From Geosiphon pyriformis (taxonomy: Eukaryota > Glomeromycota > Glomeromycetes > Archaeosporales > Geosiphonaceae), in assembly GCA_016748015.1 (NCBI GenBank), contig JAAOMT010000128.1:1111471-1175470 (forward strand): a stretch of DNA of 64,000 nucleotides, given 5' to 3'. Made by a program: the position numbers and the translations under genes. Positions 57,012 through 64,000 of this stretch are shown piece after piece (position 1 is the stretch's first letter; each line of letters begins with the position of its first letter). A model generated the notes under the pieces. It had not been told where the DNA came from and did not search any database. It worked only from the letters and a program-made list of their open reading frames with translations.

Positions 57012-57660
57012 TTCTTTCTCCTCTTCAAATTCAAATACTGGAGCTTTTTCTGATTGTTTGTTAAAGGTACCATAGGTTGCAGGTACTATGGTATATTGTC
57101 CTTGGTATGAGATTTTAAGTTCTTGAGTTTCCTAGTTCAGGTTTGCATTGGCCTTGAAAAGCCAATCATTTCTGACTAGAGCTTGGTATTGGGGTGCATC
57201 CATAACAAGAACTTTAATTGGAATGGTGATTCTATCAATTGAAAAAGGGAAATCATCAATTTTTCCTACTGGAGTCTTCTTCATACTATCAGCTGTGACA
57301 ATAACTGTTTGAGCTAGTCTGTCTATGTTTTGTTTGAGTTGTTGCATCAGCTGGTAAGTAATAATACTTCCAGCTGATCCACTATCTAAGATTAAGCAAA
57401 TGGGTTTTCTTTCCACTATAGCTTTTATGTACATGGCAGTAATTGCTTTCTGTTCATTGACTGTTGCATTACTAAGCAGAAATGATGATTCATTTGCTTC
57501 AAATTCAAATGGAAATATATCTGACAGATTAGCATTTTGGGCAATTTGAGCTGGTAGGATGGTGTGGTTGGAAGAATTTAATCTTAGCACTGTAACTTTA
57601 TCTTCAGAAAGTGCAGTTTGTTGAAAATCCGATTCTTCTGGTATTGTAAGATAACTGGGT
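57012..57660 (-). pseudogene. Aspartic protease (element D)
   Basis: The core reads LILDSGSAGSIITYQLMQQL (about 57405-57345), with the catalytic D-S-G intact. The second block is YQALVRNDWLFK. One stop, NLN* for NLDW (near 57130), breaks it. It is in the same frame as gag upstream and the Cys-rich region downstream. Confidence 0.87.
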
Positions 57661-59500
57661 TGAGTGTGATAGTGATTGGGTCTTTGCTGACCCGAATTTC
57701 AGGGAACCAACTGGTTATTTGGATTGATTCTGTTGTGGTTATTCTGCAATTGATTTTGGGGTGTGAATTGGTTATGTTGAACCAATCTTCTTGCTGGTAC
57801 TTGATATTGTTGAGTGAGTGGTGTCTAATATGGCTGAATTGGTAAAGGTTGCTGATATTGTTGCTGCATTAATTGTGGAGCTGGTGGATAGTAACTGTTT
57901 TGATTTTGTGGTCTTGGTGAATAATAGGTTGGTGGTGGAGATTGGTAATAAGATTGTTGTGGTGAAGAGTAATGTTGATTACTCCTGTTTTGTTGGTCTC
58001 TTTGTAATTTCCTATGATCTTGTTTCCAGTGTTCTAGAATTCCACAATAATGACAATTTTTAGATTGGTTGTTGAATGGTAATCCAAAATTGTTTTGGTT
58101 GTGTTGTTGTGGTGATTGATATTTTTGTGGTTGTTGCTGCTGTTATTGTTGGTTTGTAAAATAGCTTTCAACTTTCTTTGTGAGTTGGTCTATCTTTTTT
58201 TCAGCTGCTGAGCTGGTTTCTCCAATTGCAAGATTTACAAGCTTGGTGTGATTTGCTTCTTCCATTGCCATTTCATAGTTCTTTGCATGTCTAATAGCAG
58301 TTGTTAAGTCTGTTGGAGCATGTGGACAGACTTTTTTAATCAGTTTGTCTTTTAATCCTCCTATAAACTGATCCAGAATTTGAGCATCAGAATAGTAGTC
58401 ATTGGTTTCCAATTGTCAGATTTGTCTAAAAAGTTTGTTAAATCTTCCAAGATAGGTCATAACAGATTCAGATGTTTCTTGTTTGATATTGCAAAAGCGG
58501 TTTCTGAGAGTGATAGAGGTATTGTTGTCAGTGAATTGTTGTAGAAAAGCATTTTTAAATACTTGCCAGTTTTCAAATGGTTCTTCTAAATTCTTAAACC
58601 ATTTTCTTGCTGTCCTTTGGAGAAAGTAGGGAATTGCTTTGAGCATTCTTGCTGCAATCCAACCATTTGCATCTCCTGCTTTTTGAACTTTGTTAAGCCA
58701 TTCTTGAGAACTGGTATCATTGTCTTCACCAGTGAATTCTGAGATTTTTGCAATGTAAGCAGTTGCCATTTCTTCTGGTTCTGATTTAGTTTCTTCACTT
58801 TCCAAGCTTTTTGAGTGATTAGTTTCGTTTTCCTGTAAGTAATCAATAATATTGGCACTTGTTGATATTGGTTCTTGCTGTTAAGTAGGATTTCTAGATG
58901 ACTGAAAATTTTTTGGTCTGGAGAAACGGCTAAGTGGTGAACTTGGTATTTGTGGTTGAACAAGTGAAATTGGAAATGGTGTAATAGAAAATGGTAATTT
59001 GACACTGGTTCCTTGTTCAAGTGTTTGCAAGTATTTGGCAGTTGTCTTTTGTAGTGTTGGAGTGTTTGGAGTGGTTCTTGAGTATTGCTTCAATCTTTGT
59101 TTGTCTTTGTTGCTTGTTTTTGTCTCTGATTCAAAGTCAAAAGAGTATTTAGACTGTACTGGGTATTTTTCTTCACAATACTCAATAATGTTAAAATTAA
59201 GTTCTTGGAAGTAGGTAGCAAGTGTTTCACTGTTCAGGTCTTCTGTTCCCAATTGTGAATAGTGTACTAAATTATTGTAGAGGTTGCTTCTAACTTCTGA
59301 AATATTGTAGTTTCCAAAAAGATAATTGTTGATGCAGTTTTTAATGTATTGGTATACTGATTTTTTTACAACTTCAATTCCGTCTGGAATGTTGAATCTT
59401 TGCTTGCAGTGGGTGTAAATTGACTGGTAATACTCTAGAGTTGCTGTGTCTGGTGTGGTTGCCACTTTGAATTTGTTGTTGCTGTATTATTTCCATAGGA
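57661..59500 (-). pseudogene. Gag with capsid and nucleocapsid (element D)
   Basis: The N-terminal part is open 59465-58881 (TLEYYQSIYTHCKQRFNIPDG). After a CAA-to-TAA stop, the capsid follows in the same frame (58805-58143): AKISEFTGEDNDTSSQEWLN, RKWFKNLEEPFENW and LGRFNKLFRQI, all features of Retrotrans_gag. The tail AAEKKIDQLTKKVESYFTNQQ leads into a Gln-rich segment. The knuckle CHYCGILEHWKQDH has lost the last Cys to His. A Tyr/Pro/Gln-rich tail joins protease through a stop at a former Arg codon. No ATG is seen at the N-terminus. Confidence 0.88.
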
Positions 59501-59510
59501 GAACACCAAA

Positions 59511-60501
59511 TGTTACCAGAGGTTTTTGGTCTCTTTTCTTAAATGTTGGTAATGTTGATTTGCTGTGAATTCACATTCTTAGGAAGTAGTTGAACCTCCA
59601 ATAACTGAATTTATCTTCAAATTATTTTCTATAATTTGAACTTGCTGGGCTTATAAGTAGAATGGCCAATTCTGTGCCAGTTACTTTATGTAGTTACGTT
59701 GTAGTAAACGTCAACTCTTTCTCAGGAATTGCTTGTCTGGAAGCTCACTAAAATGTATAGTTACTTTGCTGTGAAAGTCAACTCTTCTACAGGAATCTTG
59801 TCTGTAGGCTACCCTAATAATTGTAATAAGAAAAGAAAAAAAATATAAAAGAAATATAAAAGAAATAGAATTTTGTCAAGAGAAACGTTTTCTATTCAGG
59901 CCTGGAGTCACTAACAGTTTATTGAAATTGGTAACTAATCAATTTCAAAATGTTAGTTGGGTTTTGGAGATTTTCCAAGTATAATAATTAAAGAATTTGG
60001 TTTTTCAAATTATTTGATATTTATTTCTTTTGTGTGTGTAGGAATGATTCTAAGTAATAAATCTAAAGTAAGATACATTTTCCAGAAGAGAAAAGCTCTT
60101 CTTTTATACAACTTGTTGTAGTACTAGTCTATGAACTTGCATTTTTTCTTTTTGTTCAAATTTCGGCAAACTAAAGATACATTTTGATGAACTACAAGTT
60201 ATTTCGCTGAATTATTGATTAATTTGGGTGAACTATTGATTAATTTGGGTGAACTATTTATAATTTCGGCGAATTTCTGTAAATTTCGGCAAATTTTTGA
60301 ATGTTACAAAGTTCAGGGTATTGTGTAATTTGATTATCTTACTTTCTGTTATACTAATTAGATTATTTTAATTGAATCGTGATATGTGATAATTGATTAA
60401 ATAATAAATGATAATTTGAAATGATATTAATATACTAATGAATTATAGAAATTATAAGGGTAATTTCATGCTAATTAATAGCTAAAATTCTACTGGTAAC
60501 A
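59511..60501 (-). repeat. Type-2 LTR, 5' LTR of element D
   Basis: This LTR of 991 bp reads TGTTACCAGAGG to CTACTGGTAACA on the plus strand. It has the largest palindrome array seen here and an intact TATA box. Its right flank, ACAT, begins the resumed LINE-3. Confidence 0.95.
60101..60293 (-). promoter_or_regulatory. Seven-copy 20-bp phased array and TATA box (element D 5' LTR)
   Basis: Motifs begin at 60162, 60183, 60203, 60224, 60245, 60265 and 60285 in plus coordinates, a spacing of 21, 20, 21, 21, 20 and 20 bp. TTCGGCGAA at 60265 is the clearest copy; others are TTCGGCAAA, TTCGCTGAA and TTGGGTGAA. The TATA box is TATAAAAG on the minus strand at 60108-60101, downstream of the array in transcription order. 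Confidence 0.82.
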
Positions 60502-61310
60502 ACATCAATAATATTTCAATTAATAATGACAAGACTGTAATTATTTCCATTAACCAAAAAGTAAAGGGGGCTTTTTTGATAATTAATGGGAGTTTTATAT
60601 CAATTGCAAAAAAGGAAGAGTCATATCACTACTTGGGAATTTATTTTTTGACTAATGGTCTTTTTAAATCTAATTTGGCTAAAGCTTATTCAGATGTCAA
60701 GTTTTTTGTAAACATGGTTTTAAAAAAAAAATTTCAGATAAGCAGTTTTGCTACTTAGTTTCTATTATTTTGTAGTTAATTATGTATTATCATACACAGT
60801 TTAATTTTATTTTAGTTAATGTTTACTGCAAATAAGATTTTTTAATCAGGAAGAGTTTATGGTCGAAAACAAGATTGCCTAAGAACTTTTCCAATAAGGT
60901 TTTGTATTATTTTTTGCTATACAACCTAAAATCTTTTGAACAATTACAAACTGAGGATAAGGTGGTTTCAATAGTTTTGTTTGCTAATTTTAAGGATATT
61001 TTTGGCAGACTTTTTGATCATTAGTTTTTGAATTTACAAGTTTTGGGCTGGGCTTCAATTAATTTTTTACAGTATCTAGTTAAATTAAAAGTTAATCATG
61101 TGAACAATTTTTTTGCTAAAGTGGTAAGAGTATTTTTAAGCAATAAGATTTTTTTATCAAACAGCCTGCTACAGATTTTCTATAATTCAGACAAGTTTTT
61201 GATGTCTAATATCTTAGAAAAGACAGTTTACTATAGAACAGTAATTTTTTTGAAATATTATGATGTTGTTTTTGGTAACAAACTATTGGATAAACATGAT
61301 TGCTTAATGT
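60502..61310 (+). pseudogene. LINE-3 ORF2, RT C-terminal part
   Basis: The frame resumes after element D as INNISINNDKTVIISINQK, which matches LINE-2 INREKTVAIPLN. It continues with the ISIAKKEESYHYLGIYFLTNGLFKSNLAKAY block, the RT thumb-like region shared by all four LINEs, and an open stretch 61028-61310 (VNHVNNFFAKVVRVFLSN). It ends NKLLDKHDCL, where a reverse type-1 LTR begins. Confidence 0.83.
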
Positions 61311-61445
61311 TGTTGCAATTGATTATTTGGGGTCTCAAATCAAATAACAAACTCGTAACTTGGTGCTCAAAAGCTATTTCCATTGATGATGTTCTGAAAG
61401 TGTTGTATCTGAAGGTTTTAATGGAGTTCTTTGTATAATGGACAG
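61311..61445 (-). repeat. Type-1 LTR fragment, reverse orientation
   Basis: It reads TGTTGCAATTGATT, the reverse complement of the type-1 LTR end with one G/A change. It matches the LTR of A and B over the GGGGTCTCAAATCAAATAAC and TTTGTATAATGGACAG stretches. After 135 bp it is cut by the LTR of element E. A central 20-30 bp differ from B. The rest should reappear beyond the window. Confidence 0.85.
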
Positions 61446-62424
61446 TATTACCAGACAAAATTAGAGATATTGTTTAGCATGAAATTATCTTTATAATTCT
61501 TATCATTAATTAGCATATATTATTGTTTCAAATTATCACTTATTATATTAGCAAAATGTCCGAAATTATCATTTAATTAATAATCCAATTGGTACATAAC
61601 ACAAATATAACCTAAGTGCGATGATCAATTATGCAATAACCCAAAATATGTAACATTCAAAAGTTTGCCGAAATTTGTAGAAATTTGCCGAAATAATTGA
61701 TAGTTTACCAAAATATCTAATAGTTTGCAGAAATAATTTGTAGTTTACCGAAATGTATCTTTAGTTCAGCGAAATTGTAGAAAAGAGCAAAGTTTAAGTT
61801 CATAGAATAGTATTATGACAAGTTGTATAAAAGAAGAGCTTTTCTCTTCAAAAAAATGTATTTTACTTTAGATTTATCACTTAGAACCATTCCTACACAC
61901 ACAAAAAAAAATAAATATCAAATAATTTGAAAAACCAAATTCTTTAATTATTGCACTTGGAAAATTCTTAAAACCCAACTAATGTTTTGAAATTGATTAA
62001 CTACCAATTTCAGTAAACTGTTAGTGACTCTAGGCCTGAATAGAAAACGTTTCTCTTAACAGAATTCTATTTTTTTTACATTTTTTTTATTTTTTTTATT
62101 TTATTTTTTTATTATAATCATTAGGGTAGCCTACAGATGAGATTCCTGTAGAAAAGTTGACTTTCACAGCAAAGTAACTACACCTTTTTAGTGAGCTTCC
62201 AGACAAACAATTCCTGGGAAAGAGTTGATGTTTACTACAACGTAACTACACAAAGCAACTGGCATAGAATTGGCCATTTCACTTATAAGCCCAGCAGTTC
62301 AAATTATAAGAGATAATTTAAAGATAAATTCAGTTATCGGAGGTTCAAACACTTCCTATAGTTGTGAATTAACAGCATTACAACAAACATACAAGAAAAA
62401 AAAGACCAAAAACCTCTGGTAACA
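61446..62424 (+). repeat. Type-2 LTR, 5' LTR of element E
   Basis: 979 bp ending CCTCTGGTAACA. It matches the solo LTR and the D LTRs along its length, with an intact TATA box and six U3 motifs. The U5 end carries the CCAAAAACCTCTGG block that all type-2 LTRs share. Confidence 0.94.
61664..61833 (+). promoter_or_regulatory. Six-copy 20-bp phased array and TATA box (element E LTR)
   Basis: Motif starts are 61664, 61684, 61704, 61724, 61744 and 61765, spaced 20, 20, 20, 20 and 21 bp. Copies read TTTGCCGAA, TTTGCCGAA, TTTACCAAA, TTTGCAGAA, TTTACCGAA and TTCAGCGAA. TATAAAAG lies at 61826-61833. Confidence 0.82.
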
Positions 62425-62426
62425 TT

Positions 62427-62442
62427 TGGTGCTCTCCCATGG
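62427..62442 (+). other. Candidate primer-binding site (element E)
   Basis: TGGTGCTCTCCCATGG begins two bases after the LTR. C and D have close copies at the same place. B has TTTAGTGCTTCC, which is TTTGGTGCTTCC with one G to A change. The leading TGG could pair with a tRNA CCA end. I cannot name the tRNA. Confidence 0.45.
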
Positions 62443-62459
62443 AAACAACACAGTAAAAA

Positions 62460-64000
62460 CAACTTCAAAGTGGTAACCACATCAGATGCAACAACTCTAG
62501 AGTATTACCAGTCAATTTACACCCATTGCAAGCAAAAATTCAACATTCCAGACGAAATTGAAGTTGTCAAGAAATCAGTATACCAATACATTGAAAACCG
62601 CATCAACAATTATCTTTTTGGAAATTACAATATCTTAGAAGTTAAAAGCAACCTTTACAATAATTTAGTACACTATTTACAGTTGAGAACTGAAGACCTT
62701 AACAGTGAAACACTTGCCACTTACTTTCAAGAACTTAATTTTAACATTATCAAGTACTGTGAAGAAACATATCCAGTACAGTCTCAATATTCTATTGATT
62801 TTGAATTAGAGACAGAAACAAGCAACAAAAGCAAACAAAAATTGAAACAATACTCAAAAACCACCCCAAATACTCCAATACTACCAAAAACAACTGCCAA
62901 ACACTTACAAATACCTGAACAAGGAACCAGTTCAAAACTTCTACTTACTATCACACCTTTTTCAGCTTCATTTACACAAGCACAAACACCTAATTCACCC
63001 TTAAATCGATTTACAAGACTAAAAAATTTTACATTACCCAGAAGTCCTACCAGACAACAAAAACTTCTTTAAACTAGTTCCAATCTTCTTGACTTTCTAG
63101 CTGAAAATCAAAGTGAACACTCTAAGGCAGCAGCGAATGAAAAAAACGACTCTGAAATATCTGAAAAAGAATCAATAGACAGTAAAAACAAAGAAGACAA
63201 AATGACAGCATACATCACAAAAATCCCTGAATTTAATAGAGAAGACATTGAGACCAGTCTCCAAGAATGGCTCAACCAAGTTACTAAAGCTGGAGATGCA
63301 AATAGATGGAATGCTACCAGAATGTTAAAAACAATTCTCTACTTTCTCAAAGGAACAGCAGGCGAATGGTTTCAAAACTTGACCACCCCTTTTAATGACT
63401 GGACAGCTTTCAAAACGCCTTTTTAGAACAATTCACCAATAACAACACCTCAATCACACTTCAAAATTGTTTTCGCAATATCAAAAAAGAACCCTCCAAA
63501 TCTGTCATGACTTATATTGAGAAATTCAACAAACTTTTCAGATGAATTTGCCAACTTGAAACTAATAATTATTATTCTGATGCTCAAATCTTGAATCAAT
63601 TTATCGCTGGTTTAAAGGATAAACTGATTAAAAAGGTTCACCCACATGTCCCAGAAGATTTAAACTCTGTCATTTAGCATGCAAAGAAATATAAAATGGC
63701 CATGGAAAAAGCCAATCATACAAAACTAGTAAACTTAGCCATTGGAGAGACCAGCTCAGCAGCTGAAGAGAAAATTGACCAATTCACAAAGAAAGTTGAA
63801 AACTATTTCACCAACCAACAACAATAGCAACCCTAAAGATATTAACCACCCCAAAAACTGAATCAAAACAACTTTGTATTATCCTCTAATAACCAGCCTC
63901 AGAATTGCCATTACTGTGGAATCCCTAGCCACTGGAAAAGAGATTGCAGAAAGCTACAATAAGACCAACAAAACAGAAATAATCAACATTATCCTTCACC
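62460..64000 (+). pseudogene. Gag, window-truncated (element E)
   Basis: The N-terminal part (TLEYYQSIYTHCKQKFNIPDE, 62490-63072) matches C and D. The capsid follows in the same frame (63202-63426, TKIPEFNREDIETSLQEWLN and GTAGEWFQNL). A frameshift near 63420 and stops break the second half of the capsid, which continues as LNQFIAGLKDKLIKKV. The knuckle near 63910-63950 reads CHYCGIPSHWKRDC and is intact. The sequence ends in the Gln-rich tail. Confidence 0.88.

Larger units (their letters stand above)
50744..60501 (-). mobile_element. Element D: complete type-2 Ty3/Gypsy with dUTPase
   Basis: A full element on the minus strand, with its 5' LTR at 59511-60501 and 3' LTR at 50744-51612. ACAT flanks both sides as a 4-bp duplication, and removing the element restores LINE-3. 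It keeps the capsid region that C has lost and shows the same gene order. Stops are fewer than in B, but a few one-base indels shift the frame (for example near 55748). A run of 20 N lies in the left LTR. Confidence 0.95.
46341..61310 (+). mobile_element. LINE-3, the most decayed LINE, interrupted by element D
   Basis: This copy is related to LINE-2 but much more AT-shifted. ORF1 is traceable at 46481-48356, and ORF2 at 48355-50743 and 60502-61310. Element D lies between these with ACAT on both sides (50740-50743 and 60502-60505). At 61311 it is cut by a type-1 LTR in reverse orientation, which itself holds element E. The RNase H part therefore lies beyond the window, if it survives. Confidence 0.85.
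61446..64000 (+). mobile_element. Element E: 5' part of a type-2 Ty3/Gypsy
   Basis: The element starts TATTACCAG (TGTTACCAG with G to A) inside the type-1 LTR fragment. It has a complete 5' LTR and most of gag before the window ends. The expected target duplication on the left is ACAG; its partner is outside. Confidence 0.92.

Noticed and set aside
1-64000. An alternative genetic code in which TAG, TAA or TGA is read through
   Set aside because: The stops fall at former Trp, Gln and Arg codons alike and differ between copies, and other copies have the ordinary codon. Mutation explains them better.

Overview
The window looks like pure transposon territory from a fungal nuclear genome. It is very AT-rich and poor in CpG. 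I found no intact host gene, tRNA, rRNA or CRISPR array. The LINE and dUTPase-bearing Ty3/Gypsy proteins resemble, from memory, families that are abundant in arbuscular mycorrhizal fungi (Glomeromycotina, perhaps a Gigaspora-like or Rhizophagus-like genome). That assignment is an inference and was not searched.

The oldest layer is four copies of a non-LTR retrotransposon (LINE) with two open reading frames. ORF1 has an RRM-like region and a CCHC knuckle. ORF2 has an APE-type endonuclease, a reverse transcriptase, an RNase H and a C-terminal zinc-finger-like segment. LINE-alpha runs on the minus strand (about 19215 down to 2571). LINE-beta (about 19982-36934), LINE-2 (37632-45410) and LINE-3 (46341-61310) run on the plus strand, head to tail. 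Alpha and beta face each other head to head. A 0.7-0.9 kb block of extremely AT-rich DNA lies in front of each plus-strand LINE and between alpha and beta.

The younger layer is LTR retrotransposons inserted into the LINEs. Type-1 Ty3/Gypsy elements are A (1-2570, cut by the window start), B (20314-30470, complete with two LTRs) and an LTR fragment at 61311-61445. Type-2 elements are C (7888-17006, minus), D (50744-60501, minus, with a 20-base N gap), E (61446 to window end, plus) and a solo LTR at 44117-45086. A third LTR-like insertion lies at 5510-6919. LTR ends are TGTTAC...GTAACA or close variants. Target duplications of 4 bp can be read for B (one mismatch), C, D, the solo LTR and the 5510 insertion.

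The Gypsy elements are laid out as LTR, gag (capsid, CCHC), protease, a Cys-rich region, dUTPase, RT, RNase H, integrase with a GPY/F end, a separate third ORF (ORF3) in the env position, then LTR. In C the whole gag-pol stays in one reading frame and is broken only by stop codons. ORF3 is intact in C (235 codons) and recognisable in A, B and D. Most copies are dead. Stops arise mainly through C-to-T and G-to-A changes, and several catalytic Asp residues have become Asn.

The most unusual signals are regulatory. The U3 of every type-2 LTR carries five to seven degenerate TTCGGCGAA-like palindromes spaced exactly 20-21 bp apart, just upstream of a TATAAAAG box. At the same place the type-1 LTRs carry 40-bp-period arrays whose sequence is completely different between elements A and B. 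Other candidates for new biology are ORF3, the Cys-rich region upstream of dUTPase, an ATGA stop-start overlap between LINE ORF1 and ORF2, and a gag frame with no AUG.
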